Below are positions 1 through 8,617 of a DNA stretch of 39,647 nt, one piece after another; the stretch's first letter is position 1; every line of letters starts with the position of its first letter. This DNA is from an uncultured Bacteroidales bacterium (lineage in GTDB: Bacteria; Bacteroidota; Bacteroidia; Bacteroidales; Bacteroidaceae). The stretch spans positions 1 to 39,647 of the forward strand of contig CADAVI010000036.1 in NCBI GenBank assembly GCA_902791295.1, read 5' to 3'. The notes below the pieces were generated by a model. It had not been told where the DNA came from and did not search any database. It worked only from the letters and a program-made list of their open reading frames with translations. The position numbers and the translations under genes were made by a program.

Positions 1-37
1 ATTAAGAAAACAAGGAAAACAAAAAACTGCAAAAGAT

Positions 38-289
38 ATGAAACAAGGCATTCATCCCGAGAATTACCGTCCCGTTGTGTTCAAGGACATGAGCAACGGT
101 GACATGTTCCTCTCCCGTTCCACCTGCAAGACCACCGAGACGGTGGAATTTGAAGGTCAGGAGTACCCCGTAGTGAAACTGGAAATCTCCAGCAGCTCTC
201 ACCCCTTCTACACCGGTAAGAGCAAGCTTGTTGACACCGCAGGCCGCGTGGACAAGTTCATGAACCGCTACGCCAAGACGCGCAAGTAA
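38..289 (+). CDS. rpmE2: 50S ribosomal protein L31 type B
   Basis: The product is an 83-residue basic protein of the 50S subunit. It opens with [17 protein letters not shown] and has a central [24 protein letters not shown] block, both characteristic of the L31 type B (RpmE2) family. The zinc-binding cysteines of the C+ L31 form are absent: only one Cys is present. In other bacteria the C- form replaces the zinc form when zinc is short; whether this genome also has a C+ form cannot be seen here. The ATG lies after an A-rich leader with no clear Shine-Dalgarno sequence, as usual in Bacteroidetes. A hairpin terminator follows 33 bases after the stop. Length and identity fit the family fully. 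Confidence 0.95.
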   Translation: MKQGIHPENYRPVVFKDMSNGDMFLSRSTCKTTETVEFEGQEYPVVKLEISSSSHPFYTGKSKLVDTAGRVDKFMNRYAKTRK

Positions 290-321
290 TCACGCCGCAA
301 TCAAATCTAAAGCAATATTCC

Positions 322-354
322 AAAACCGGGCTCTTCACAGAAGGGTCCGGTTTT
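322..354 (+). terminator. Intrinsic terminator after L31
   Basis: AAAACCGG (322-329) pairs with CCGGTTTT (347-354). The stem continues inward with G-U and Watson-Crick pairs to a 3-base loop, and the 3' arm ends in TTTT. It lies between the converging L31 gene and the DUF3256-like gene, whose stop codon is at 357, so it may serve both strands. Confidence 0.8.
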
Positions 355-356
355 AT

Positions 357-809
357 TTACTCTATATATCTTGCTCCTTTAAAGAGTTCTTTCTCAAAAG
401 TCTTTCCTGACTTTTTGCGTGTAAGCAGCAACTGCCACTCGGGCGAATATACGCGCTCTGTCCAGTCTGCAAGTTCACCCGAGGTCACCACACGACGTAC
501 TGTGATATTCTTAATTACGCCGTTTTTTCTTTCCAATCTCATCTCGTAACGGCTCACACCGGTATCGGACACCGACAGCGAATCGTCGGAAAGGAAGAGC
601 ATTTTGACCTCACCGCCCAACCTGTTGACCACATGTCCTTCCTGCCCTGCCTCCCAATAGTCCAAACAATCCAAACGGTTGTTACGGGTTAACAGCGCCA
701 TCACCGAATCGGGCATCGACGCCCAAACCTCTTTCATTATTTGCGCCTGAGCGGACACACGCGCACATAAAAAAGCAGTAACGCACACAAGAGAAATAAC
801 ATGTTTCAT
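357..809 (-). CDS. Secreted DUF3256-like protein
   Basis: This is a 150-residue protein with a cleavable signal peptide (MKHVISLVCVTAFLCARVSA, cut near residue 20-22). The mature part begins with MKEVWASMPDSVMALLTRNN and continues with RLDCLDYWEAG. That 'PDS-LLT-NNRLD-LD' pattern is what I associate with the Bacteroidetes family DUF3256, whose function is unknown. The rest is predicted beta-rich with no catalytic motif I recognise. It is the last gene of a minus-strand operon: its ATG overlaps the stop of the EamA transporter gene by 4 bp (ATGA), so translation is probably coupled. A periplasmic or outer-membrane role is inferred from the signal peptide only. Confidence 0.7.
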   Translation of the reverse strand: MKHVISLVCVTAFLCARVSAQAQIMKEVWASMPDSVMALLTRNNRLDCLDYWEAGQEGHVVNRLGGEVKMLFLSDDSLSVSDTGVSRYEMRLERKNGVIKNITVRRVVTSGELADWTERVYSPEWQLLLTRKKSGKTFEKELFKGARYIE

Positions 810-1684
810 AACGTACCGAGATATAAGAAGAGCATGCCGAGCAGCACAAGAAAGAGATCAACGGCTTTACTCTTAAGATTCTTTTCTTTAAACAACAATG
901 CAGCCACAAGGAAGCTGACCACCACACTGCTCCTGCGGGCCAGGGAAATGACGCTTACCATCACACCGTCAAGTGAGAGGCCGTAAAAATAGGCATAGTC
1001 CGCCATACTCAGGAACACCGCAATCAGCGGAATGCTCCAACGCCACACAAAGGGTGTGTGCTGTTTGCGTGTTGGCCACCACAGAACGGCCAGCATCACA
1101 GCCATCATGCCGCACTGATAGAAATTGTAGTAACTCTGCACTGCAATACGGTTCAAAGCCAGTCCCCCGCTCTCAGCCGGGGCCATCAGAAACTTGTCGT
1201 ACAGGCCGCTAACGGCTCCGAGCGCTGCACCGGCCACCACGCACAGCACCCATTTATTATGGAAGAAATAGATGTTTTCCTTCTTGCCGCTGCGGCTCAG
1301 CAGGAAAAAGGACGCGATGCTCAGAATCACACCCGCCCATTGACAGGCATTCAGTTGCTCCCCAAACACCAGAATAGCGCCCACCAGCACCATCACGGGA
1401 CGCGTGGCGTTGATGGGTCCGACCAGGGTCAGCGGCAAATGCTTCATACCGAAATAGGCGCACAGCCATGAAGACAGCACAATGCAGCTCTTCAGCACGA
1501 TGTAGCGCTGCACAGCCCAACCGCCGGAATCGACGGTCCACAGAGCGGGCAGAAAAATCAGCGAACAGAAGAGCGTGTTGAGAAACAACACCGGAATGAC
1601 GGCATTGTCACGCAACGACGACTTTTTTGCCACGTCGTAGAGCCCCAAAAGGGCAGCACTCAGAAAGCCGCAAAGCAACCACAT
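806..1684 (-). CDS. EamA/DMT-family membrane transporter
   Basis: The 292-residue protein is almost entirely hydrophobic, with about ten predicted transmembrane helices in two similar halves. This is the usual size and build of EamA (drug/metabolite transporter) proteins. The first half holds LTLVGPINATRPVMVLVGAI and the second half ends its last helices with KAVDLFLVLLGMLFLYLG, positions where EamA repeats carry the conserved Pro/Gly turns. The substrate cannot be told from sequence. The gene is second in a minus-strand operon, 23 bases after the POT transporter and overlapping the next gene by 4 bp. Confidence 0.85.
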   Translation of the reverse strand: MWLLCGFLSAALLGLYDVAKKSSLRDNAVIPVLFLNTLFCSLIFLPALWTVDSGGWAVQRYIVLKSCIVLSSWLCAYFGMKHLPLTLVGPINATRPVMVLVGAILVFGEQLNACQWAGVILSIASFFLLSRSGKKENIYFFHNKWVLCVVAGAALGAVSGLYDKFLMAPAESGGLALNRIAVQSYYNFYQCGMMAVMLAVLWWPTRKQHTPFVWRWSIPLIAVFLSMADYAYFYGLSLDGVMVSVISLARRSSVVVSFLVAALLFKEKNLKSKAVDLFLVLLGMLFLYLGTL

Positions 1685-1707
1685 AGCCGACTGACTTGTC
1701 CGAAAGG

Positions 1708-3210
1708 TCAGGACACCTTATTCAGTTTTCTTATAATGGAGAAAATAAACAGGGAGGCCAGGAGACAGATGCCCATCAGCGTGCCCCAGACATAAACGAG
1801 AGGCACGCCCCACATCATACCGGGAATGCCTACCAACATGTTGCCCAGCGCAGTGGCTACAAACCATCCACCCATCATCATGCCTTTGTACTTCTCCGGC
1901 GACACCTTCGTGACGAAGGAGATGCCGATGGGACTGAGGAGCAACTCTGCTATGGTTAATATGAAATAGGTGCCCACCAAAAGATTAGGGGTCACATCAG
2001 CCACATGGAAAGGATGATTGGGCAAAGGCAAACCGATGGAGCCGACCAGCATCAACAGGTAGGCTCCGGCTGCCACCAACATACCTAAACCAATCTTCAC
2101 GGGCGCCTTGGGCTCCTTGCCCTTTCCTGCCAACCATCCGAAGAAAGCGATGCTCACAGGTGTCAGCATCACCACAAAGCAGGGATTGAAATGCTGGAAA
2201 ATAGGGGCATCCACACGAACAATGGCCTCGGGATTGTATTTATACCACAGGAATCCCAGCGATGCCACAATGAGTGTGGCGCTGATTGCACGTGTCTTCA
2301 ACGTCTTTCCGTTAAACAGGGAAAACAACGCAAATACGATGAAGATGACTGCTACCAAATTGGTGACGTCGAACATCATTGCTTCCCAACCGCTACTCAG
2401 ACGATAGGTGTATTCGCTGGCAAACCATGTCAACGTGAGTCCGTTCTGATGAAAGGCCATCCAGAAGAAAAGCACCACAGCATACACCAGACACAGGCAG
2501 ATGATGCGCTCCTTCGTGTCGCGCTCCTCCGCAGCATGGGCCTCCACCTCCTGACCATTCTTTTGAGCCGCCGTCTTTTTCACCTCAGTCACATGACGGA
2601 AAGTTGCCAATCCTCCGTAATAAATCAGGATGCTCACCACCACACTCACGCAAGCTACGGCAAAAGCAAAATGGTAAGCATCTGCCTTGGAGAATCCCAT
2701 GCCTACGGCCCAATCCATCATACGAATGGCTGCTGTAGGCGCAAAGAGTGCACCGACATTAATCAACATATAAAAGAGGGAAAAACCTGCATCACGCTTG
2801 TCGGCATAGCGCGAATCCTGATAGAGGTCGCCAATCATCACCTGCAGGTTGCCCTTAAACAGACCCGTACCCAGGCATACCAAGGCCAAAGCGGCTGCCA
2901 TAGCCACAATGCCTGCCATGCCGCCGCCCAAAGGCACGGAAAGCAGGAGGTAGCCGAAAAGCATCACAAACATGCCGATGACCACCATACGGGAATAGCC
3001 CCAGCGGTCGGCTGCCATACCGCCTACCAACGGCAGGAAATAAACGAAACCGAGGAAGCAGGAGTATATCGGTGAAGAAATCTGGTTGGAAAATCCAAAA
3101 TTCTCACCCAGAAACAAAACAAAAACAGCCAACATGGTGTAGTATCCGAAACGCTCGCCGGTGTTGGCCAATGCTAATGCCCAAAGTCCTCTGGGCTGTC
3201 CTTCAAACAT
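1708..3210 (-). CDS. POT-family proton-dependent oligopeptide transporter
   Basis: This is a 500-residue inner-membrane protein with about 12-14 transmembrane helices. The N-terminal motif GERFGYY (residues 18-24) is the ERFxYY proton-coupling signature of POT/PTR peptide transporters. It is followed by a typical GGMAADRWGYSRMVVIG loop of the major facilitator fold. The first Glu of the longer ExxERF motif is Asn here (NTGERF), which I recall as common in Bacteroidetes members. A charged cytoplasmic loop (about residues 210-235) divides the two halves. It is the first gene of a three-gene minus-strand operon, with a TANNTTTG promoter box 33 bases upstream of the start. The expected role is uptake of di- and tripeptides. 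Confidence 0.9.
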   Translation of the reverse strand: MFEGQPRGLWALALANTGERFGYYTMLAVFVLFLGENFGFSNQISSPIYSCFLGFVYFLPLVGGMAADRWGYSRMVVIGMFVMLFGYLLLSVPLGGGMAGIVAMAAALALVCLGTGLFKGNLQVMIGDLYQDSRYADKRDAGFSLFYMLINVGALFAPTAAIRMMDWAVGMGFSKADAYHFAFAVACVSVVVSILIYYGGLATFRHVTEVKKTAAQKNGQEVEAHAAEERDTKERIICLCLVYAVVLFFWMAFHQNGLTLTWFASEYTYRLSSGWEAMMFDVTNLVAVIFIVFALFSLFNGKTLKTRAISATLIVASLGFLWYKYNPEAIVRVDAPIFQHFNPCFVVMLTPVSIAFFGWLAGKGKEPKAPVKIGLGMLVAAGAYLLMLVGSIGLPLPNHPFHVADVTPNLLVGTYFILTIAELLLSPIGISFVTKVSPEKYKGMMMGGWFVATALGNMLVGIPGMMWGVPLVYVWGTLMGICLLASLFIFSIIRKLNKVS

Positions 3211-3242
3211 AATGCGACTTGATATAAGTTAATAATCCGACA

Positions 3243-3250
3243 CAAAGGTA
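3243..3250 (-). promoter_or_regulatory. -7 promoter box for the POT operon
   Basis: On the minus strand the bases read TACCTTTG, matching the Bacteroidetes -7 consensus TANNTTTG, 33 bases before the POT start codon. No good -33 TTTG was found at the normal spacing. It is divergent from the SulP promoter box about 45 bases away. Confidence 0.6.
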
Positions 3251-3293
3251 CAAAAAGTTCTTGGGCCGCGCATGCCGGTTCGTGTTTTTTTTG

Positions 3294-3301
3294 TACTTTT
3301 G
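3294..3301 (+). promoter_or_regulatory. -7 promoter box for the SulP gene
   Basis: The plus strand reads TACTTTTG, matching TANNTTTG, 25 bases before the SulP ATG. It is directly preceded by a run of eight T. The same T-run/GTACTTTTGC arrangement occurs before the glycosylphosphotransferase gene at 33084. Confidence 0.6.
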
Positions 3302-3326
3302 CCGCTGTTTTTAGAAAATACGGAGC

Positions 3327-5063
3327 ATGCAACATCTGAAACCGCGCTTGTTGGATTGCCTTAAGGGCTACAACAGTGAGACATTCACCAAAGATCTTTT
3401 AGCCGGACTCATCGTCGGCATTGTCGCCCTACCCTTAGCCATCGCCTTCGGCATCGCCTCCGGTGTGACGCCGGAGAAGGGCATCGTCACGGCGATTGTC
3501 GCCGGCTTTATCATCTCGCTGCTTGGCGGCACAAAGGTGCAGATAGGCGGCCCGACCGGTGCCTTCATCGTTATCATATACGGCATCGTCAACAATCCCG
3601 AGTACGGCCTTCAGGGCCTGCTTGTGGCCACCATGCTGGCCGGACTCATCCTCATCGCCCTGGGAGTGTTCCGACTGGGCGCCGTCATCAAGTTCATCCC
3701 CTACCCCATTGTAATTGGCTTCACCGCCGGCATTGCCGTCACCATTTTCACCACACAGATGGGCGACATCATGGGACTGACCCAGGAAGCCCTCGACAAA
3801 AACGGCAACATCATCACCGTGCCCCTCAAGACTCCCGGCGACTTCATCGGCAAATGGATATGCTACGTCCAGAACATCAACACCTTCAATATTTGGAATT
3901 TCCTCGTCAGCATCCTGTCGCTGCTGACCATCATCTTTTCGCCGAGACTTCTGAGGAAGGTACCCGTGATAAATAAGATACCCGGTTCTCTCTACGGCAT
4001 CCTGGCGGGCACGGCTCTTGTGCTCGTCATGAAGCAGTACGGCATCGGAGGCTTGGACACCATCGGCGACCGCTTCCACATCCAAAGCCAACTGCCCGAC
4101 ATGGTGATGCCCACAATTTCATGGACCATGATACAGACGCTCATGCCCGTCGCTTTCACCATTGCCATCCTGGGCGCCATTGAGAGTCTGCTCTCCGCCA
4201 CCGTGGCCGACGGTGTCATCTCCGACCGCCACGACTCCAACATGGAACTGGTGGCTCAGGGTGTGGCCAACGTCATCACACCGCTCTTCGGCGGCATCCC
4301 CGCCACGGGCGCTATCGCCCGCACCATGACCAACATCAACAACGGCGGCCGCACCCCTGTAGCCGGCCTGGTGCACGCTGTAGTGCTGCTGGCCATTCTC
4401 CTGATTCTCATGCCCTATGCGGAATACATCCCCATGGCGGCATTGGCAGCCGTGCTGGTTATTGTATCCTATAATATGTCCGGCTGGCGCACGGTACGCG
4501 GCCTGTTGAAAAATCCCAAGAGCGATGTCACCGTGCTGCTCGTCACGTTCTTCCTCACGGTTGTCTTCGACCTGACCATCGCCATTGAAATCGGTCTGAT
4601 TCTGGCCTGCGCACTCTTCATCCGTCGCATCATGGAGACCACCGACATCTCCGTCATCAACGATGAAATCAATCCCACCGATGAAGCCGACCTCACCGAA
4701 GGACACGAAGAGAATCTCAAGATTCCTGCAAGATGCTCGGTGTATGAAATCAACGGTCCGTTCTTCTTCGGCATTGCCAACAAGTTTGACGAACTGCAGA
4801 AAAATCTCGGCGGCGAGAAGCCCAAAGTGCGCATCATCCGCATGCGCAAGGTACCCTTCATCGACTCCACCGGCATCCACAACCTGCAGAACCTCATTGA
4901 GATGTCGCATGAGGACGGCATTCACATCATTCTCTCCGGCGTGTCGCCCAAGGTACACAGCCAGTTGGAGAAGGCCCATTTCTACGACATCATGGAGGCA
5001 GACCACATCTGCCCGCACATTGATGTTGCGCTCGAGAAAGCCCGCGAAGTCCTTAACGCTTAA
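3327..5063 (+). CDS. SulP-family anion transporter with STAS domain
   Basis: The 578-residue protein has an N-terminal SulP membrane domain (about residues 15-430, some 10-14 helices) and a cytoplasmic STAS domain (about 470-575). The SulP signature region, with LPLAIAFGIASGVTPEKG and GGPTGAF, is clear near residues 35-85. The STAS domain contains VPFIDSTGIHNL, the loop carrying the conserved Ser/Thr. Family members carry sulfate, bicarbonate or dicarboxylates; the sequence does not decide between them. The gene stands alone on the plus strand. Its TAA stop shares bases with the TAA of the converging small gene (TTAA at 5060-5063). Confidence 0.93.
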   Translation: MQHLKPRLLDCLKGYNSETFTKDLLAGLIVGIVALPLAIAFGIASGVTPEKGIVTAIVAGFIISLLGGTKVQIGGPTGAFIVIIYGIVNNPEYGLQGLLVATMLAGLILIALGVFRLGAVIKFIPYPIVIGFTAGIAVTIFTTQMGDIMGLTQEALDKNGNIITVPLKTPGDFIGKWICYVQNINTFNIWNFLVSILSLLTIIFSPRLLRKVPVINKIPGSLYGILAGTALVLVMKQYGIGGLDTIGDRFHIQSQLPDMVMPTISWTMIQTLMPVAFTIAILGAIESLLSATVADGVISDRHDSNMELVAQGVANVITPLFGGIPATGAIARTMTNINNGGRTPVAGLVHAVVLLAILLILMPYAEYIPMAALAAVLVIVSYNMSGWRTVRGLLKNPKSDVTVLLVTFFLTVVFDLTIAIEIGLILACALFIRRIMETTDISVINDEINPTDEADLTEGHEENLKIPARCSVYEINGPFFFGIANKFDELQKNLGGEKPKVRIIRMRKVPFIDSTGIHNLQNLIEMSHEDGIHIILSGVSPKVHSQLEKAHFYDIMEADHICPHIDVALEKAREVLNA

Positions 5064-5242
5064 AGCCGCGCACGCATCTCACAGAGGATTCTTTCCTTTT
5101 CATCCTCCCCGAGAGACGAAGAAGCGAGAATCTCCGAGAGTGCATCCAATGCCTTTTGGCGCATCTGCTGACGCCCCACCTGAAGCCCGCTCCTATAGGA
5201 GTTGGGCGGCAGGAGTTGTCTGTTGAAATTACCGTCGCTCAT
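5060..5242 (-). CDS. Small conserved Bacteroidales protein, unknown function
   Basis: This 60-residue soluble protein opens with MSDGNFNRQLLPPNSYRSG and continues into an amphipathic helix rich in Arg, Gln and Glu. From memory, very similar short proteins ('M-DGNFNR-LLP') occur widely in Bacteroidales, so I take it as real; no function is known to me. It has no signal peptide or membrane segment. The stop overlaps the SulP stop by 4 bases, tail to tail. A 29-codon reading frame lies just upstream on the same strand, and a TANNTTTG box lies at 5349-5356. Confidence 0.65.
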   Translation of the reverse strand: MSDGNFNRQLLPPNSYRSGLQVGRQQMRQKALDALSEILASSSLGEDEKERILCEMRARL

Positions 5243-5251
5243 AAATATTGG

Positions 5252-5341
5252 TCACAGGAGGTTTTCTCCTAAAGCCTCATAAGGCTCTGTACCGGGATTG
5301 ATTGCCAAAAACAGTCCTAATAGGAACATAAATCGTTTCAT
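5252..5341 (-). CDS. Possible 29-residue membrane or secreted peptide
   Basis: The minus strand carries an ATG-to-TGA frame encoding MKRFMFLLGLFLAINPGTEP followed by nine more residues. The basic start and hydrophobic stretch (residues 4-14) resemble a signal peptide or a single membrane helix. Its ATG is only about 8 bases after the -7 box at 5349-5356, so a transcript would be nearly leaderless. The frame ends 9 bases before the start of the 60-residue gene. It may be a real small protein, a leader peptide, or chance. Confidence 0.35.
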   Translation of the reverse strand: MKRFMFLLGLFLAINPGTEPYEALGENLL

Positions 5342-5348
5342 CTCAGTA

Positions 5349-5356
5349 CAAAAGTA
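5349..5356 (-). promoter_or_regulatory. -7 promoter box for the small minus-strand genes
   Basis: On the minus strand the bases read TACTTTTG, matching TANNTTTG. It is the only such box seen upstream of the 29-codon frame and the 60-residue gene, and is divergent from the GH27 promoter box 12 bases away. Confidence 0.5.
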
Positions 5357-5368
5357 AGTTTTTTTTCG

Positions 5369-5376
5369 TATATTTG
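5369..5376 (+). promoter_or_regulatory. -7 promoter box for the GH27 gene
   Basis: The plus strand reads TATATTTG, matching TANNTTTG, after a run of eight T. It would give a leader of about 55-60 bases before the ATG at 5438. Confidence 0.5.
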
Positions 5377-5437
5377 CTGCGTTCAATGCTACTTTTAAAT
5401 TAAAATAACCGCTATTTACACAAAAAACACAACTATT

Positions 5438-7987
5438 ATGAAGATTTTAGGCAAATTCATGCTTGTCGCCCTCATGATGAGCTCAATGAGTTTGGGGTAC
5501 ACGGCCCAGGCCGAGGAGATGGCCACATTCCGCACCTGGGCGATGACGCCGCCCAAAGGATGGAATTCCTGGGACTGCTACTATTCTTCCGTAACAGAGA
5601 CGGAGGTGGTGCAAAATGCAGAATTCATGCGTGACAACCTCAAGCAGTACGGCTACGAATACGTCGTGGTGGATATCCGCTGGTATTGCGAACATCCTTC
5701 TCTGGGTGCCGGCAATTACAATCAGAGGGGCGACCAGGGATTTGTTCTGGATGAATACGGACGCTACCTGCCCTCTCCCCGCCGGTTTCCCAGCTGTATG
5801 GACGGCGATGTCAATGTCGGCTTCAAACCCCTGGCAGACAGGATACACGCCATGGGACTCAAGTTCGGCATCCACATCATGAGAGGCGTGCCCACCACGG
5901 TGGCCAAGAATCCTGCCAACTACACGCTCTACGGCAGCGGCGATGCCACATCCGCCGAGCGTCAGGCCACCTGGGCCAAAGTGTACAACGGCACCACCTC
6001 ACCCTGCACCTGGCTGAAGGACAACGCCCTTGTGCGTATGACTCCCGAGGGACAACAATACTACAACAGCATCATCAACCTCTATGCCCAATGGGGCGTG
6101 GACTTCATCAAGGTGGACGACATCGCCCGCCCCTTCTACACCGATGAGATTCAGATGATTCGCAACGCCATCGACCAGTGCGGCCGCCCCATCGTCCTGT
6201 CGCTCTCTCCCGGCAAGACACAGTATCAGTACCACGACCAGTGTCACGCCCTGGCCAATCAGTGGCGCATGATGGACGACCTTTGGGACAATTGGAATCA
6301 CGTCTCCGCCGTCTTTGCCGAGGCTGCCGAGTGGGCCAAATACCATCAGGTGGGCAACTATGCCGACTGCGACATGTTGCCCATCGGACAGATAGCCATG
6401 ACGGTGGCCGACCCAGGCTTTGCCTCCAAGGACAACGGCCGCTGGACCAATCTCACGGACAACGAGCTCTACACCATGATGACCCTTTGGGGCATCTGCC
6501 ACTCTCCCCTGATGATTGGCGGTGAAATGACCAGTTTCGGCCCCACGACCATGAAACTGCTCACCAACGAGGAGATGCTGCGTATGAACAGCTACGGCGT
6601 GAATGCCCACCAGGTGTCGGGCGGTGCCGGCAAATATGTGTGGGAAAGCACCGACCCCGACGACGGCAGCAGGTGGATAGCAATGTTCTCCACCGACGGT
6701 GACGAGCAGTGGGTCAGCCCCGACAACGCGCTCTATTGCAGCGAGACGGTGGCCTACACCACCGAGGGACACAAGGTGGATGTCGAATGTGACATCCCCG
6801 AGGGCACGGACATCCTGGCCCTTGTGGTGGACGACGGCGGTGACAACTTCAACTACGACCACGGCGACTGGATTAACCCCACGGTGATTTTGAGCGACAA
6901 CACGGAATATCCGCTCACGGGAGCCGACCTGGACCACACGTTCACGGCGTCCTACTACAATGTGGTACGTGAAAACCGCAACGTTACCAATACGGGCAAC
7001 ATGAAGGTGATGGGCACCGCCTACGCCCGCGGCTTTGCCACCGACGCCAATGCCGTGCTCTACTTCAAGCTGCCGGCAGGCGCCGTAAAGTTTAAGGGCA
7101 TCGGTGCGGCTGACGACAGCGGCATCGGACAGACCGGCAGCACCACTTCCATGCGTTTCATGGTCTTTGCCGGCGAGTGCCGCAACAGCGAACTGCTCAA
7201 CGGCGCCATTTTCAACAGCGGACTCGTCTCACGCACTTCCCAAAAGGCCGGCGTAGTAGTGGATGTGGATATCACGGGTGCGGAACAGCTGAAGATTGTC
7301 GTGGACAACTACGACGGCTCTTTTGCCTACGACCGCGCCGACTTCGTCAATCCCGTCCTCGTGGATGAAGACGGTCAGGAGACCTCGCTCACCACTCTGT
7401 CACACGCCAGCTACAGCGCTTCGTGGGGCAGCCTGCACAAGAACGCCAATGTGGAGGGCGGCACGCTGAAGATTAACGGCACCAGCTACAGCAAGGGCCT
7501 CGGCATGAACGCCGCCTGCACCCTCGTTTACAACTTGCCCGCCGGCCATAAATACGTACGCCTCAAGGGTCTCGTCGGCTACGACAGCAGCTGTGACACC
7601 GACGCTCCGAGCGGAGGCACCAACTGCACAATGAAGTTCCTCATCTACGCCACCTCCTCCAAAAACGTCGTTTCCACCGATCTCACGGCGCTTGGCTACA
7701 CCGCCGACGAAGAGGTCAGCGTGAAGGACTGTTGGAGCGGCGAGACGCTGGAGTCCGTCAAGGGCACGCTGTCTGCCGAAGTGGGCAACCACGGCGCCCG
7801 CCTGCTGAAGATTTCCGCGCCCAAGGGCTATGTGGGCATACGTGATGTTAACACCGTAACAAGCGATTCCATCGATGAAGCCGATGCAGCATCCGGTCAG
7901 GGGCTCTACGACATGATGGGCCGCAAGCTCGGCCAAGAGCCCAAACACGGACTGTATATCAAAAATGGACGGAAAATCTTCAAATGA
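5438..7987 (+). CDS. Secreted GH27 alpha-galactosidase-type glycosidase with NPCBM domains
   Basis: The 849-residue protein has a signal peptide (residues 1-25, ending AQA). The GH27 catalytic barrel starts with TPPKGWNSWD (37-46). The likely nucleophile is Asp227 in FIKVDDIA and the likely acid/base is Asp281 in WRMMDDLW; both positions follow the GH27 pattern, and the family cleaves alpha-galactosides or beta-L-arabinopyranosides. After the barrel come NPCBM-like carbohydrate-binding modules: a C-terminal half-module (about 450-485), a full one (about 495-655) and an N-terminal-like one (about 660-780). The last 28 residues (YDMMGRK... GLYIKNGRKIFK) resemble the C-terminal tails of secreted Prevotella proteins. 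The 3' end overlaps ruvC by 23 bases. Exact substrate is not certain. Confidence 0.88.
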   Translation: MKILGKFMLVALMMSSMSLGYTAQAEEMATFRTWAMTPPKGWNSWDCYYSSVTETEVVQNAEFMRDNLKQYGYEYVVVDIRWYCEHPSLGAGNYNQRGDQGFVLDEYGRYLPSPRRFPSCMDGDVNVGFKPLADRIHAMGLKFGIHIMRGVPTTVAKNPANYTLYGSGDATSAERQATWAKVYNGTTSPCTWLKDNALVRMTPEGQQYYNSIINLYAQWGVDFIKVDDIARPFYTDEIQMIRNAIDQCGRPIVLSLSPGKTQYQYHDQCHALANQWRMMDDLWDNWNHVSAVFAEAAEWAKYHQVGNYADCDMLPIGQIAMTVADPGFASKDNGRWTNLTDNELYTMMTLWGICHSPLMIGGEMTSFGPTTMKLLTNEEMLRMNSYGVNAHQVSGGAGKYVWESTDPDDGSRWIAMFSTDGDEQWVSPDNALYCSETVAYTTEGHKVDVECDIPEGTDILALVVDDGGDNFNYDHGDWINPTVILSDNTEYPLTGADLDHTFTASYYNVVRENRNVTNTGNMKVMGTAYARGFATDANAVLYFKLPAGAVKFKGIGAADDSGIGQTGSTTSMRFMVFAGECRNSELLNGAIFNSGLVSRTSQKAGVVVDVDITGAEQLKIVVDNYDGSFAYDRADFVNPVLVDEDGQETSLTTLSHASYSASWGSLHKNANVEGGTLKINGTSYSKGLGMNAACTLVYNLPAGHKYVRLKGLVGYDSSCDTDAPSGGTNCTMKFLIYATSSKNVVSTDLTALGYTADEEVSVKDCWSGETLESVKGTLSAEVGNHGARLLKISAPKGYVGIRDVNTVTSDSIDEADAASGQGLYDMMGRKLGQEPKHGLYIKNGRKIFK

Positions 7988-8597
7988 CCGCATCATCTTA
8001 GGCATAGACCCCGGCACCAACGTGATGGGCTATGCCGTGCTTCGCTGCCCCCTTCTTTTGACCAGGAAGGGGGCAGTGGTGCCTCTCACCATCGGAGCGC
8101 TCAAGATGAAAAAGACCGACTCTCACTATCTGCGTCTCAAGCAGATACACGACAAGGTGCTTGAGCTCATCACTGAGTATTTGCCCGACGAATTGGCGAT
8201 TGAATCGCCCTTTTTCGGCATCAACGTCACCTCCGTGGTGAAGCTCTGCCGCGCCCAAGGCGCTGCCATGACGGCAGCACTCGACCGCGACATCCCCATC
8301 AGCGAATATCCGCCGGCCCGCGTCAAGAGTGCCATCACCGGCAACGGACGCGCAGCGAAAGAACAGGTGTCTGCCATGGTACGCCGCATTCTCCACTTTG
8401 AGGACAGTCAGAACGTCCCCCTCGACGCCACCGACGCCCTGGCCATTGCCCTGTGCCACTACTACGAGACCTCCAAGGGCCTGCCCAGCGGTGCTTTCGG
8501 CCACGGCAGCAGCCGCTCCGGCGGAGGCCGCAAGTCCGCAAGCAGCAGTTGGGAGAAATTCGCTGAAAACAACAAAAACCGCATCCACAAACAATAA
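7965..8597 (+). CDS. ruvC: Crossover junction endodeoxyribonuclease RuvC
   Basis: RuvC cleaves Holliday junctions together with the RuvAB motor. The four acidic catalytic residues are visible: Asp15 in LGIDPGTN, Glu80 in LAIESPFF, and Asp154 and Asp157 in LDATDALAIALCH. The conserved KLCRAQGA segment is also present. At 210 residues it is longer than the usual 170-190 because of a Ser/Gly/Lys-rich tail (about 175-210) and a short insertion near residues 27-42. The start ATG lies inside the end of the GH27 gene in another frame. No later ATG would keep Asp15, so the overlap looks real. Confidence 0.95.
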   Translation: MDGKSSNDRIILGIDPGTNVMGYAVLRCPLLLTRKGAVVPLTIGALKMKKTDSHYLRLKQIHDKVLELITEYLPDELAIESPFFGINVTSVVKLCRAQGAAMTAALDRDIPISEYPPARVKSAITGNGRAAKEQVSAMVRRILHFEDSQNVPLDATDALAIALCHYYETSKGLPSGAFGHGSSRSGGGRKSASSSWEKFAENNKNRIHKQ

Positions 8598-8617
8598 AAA
8601 CACTCCCGCCCGCGTTA

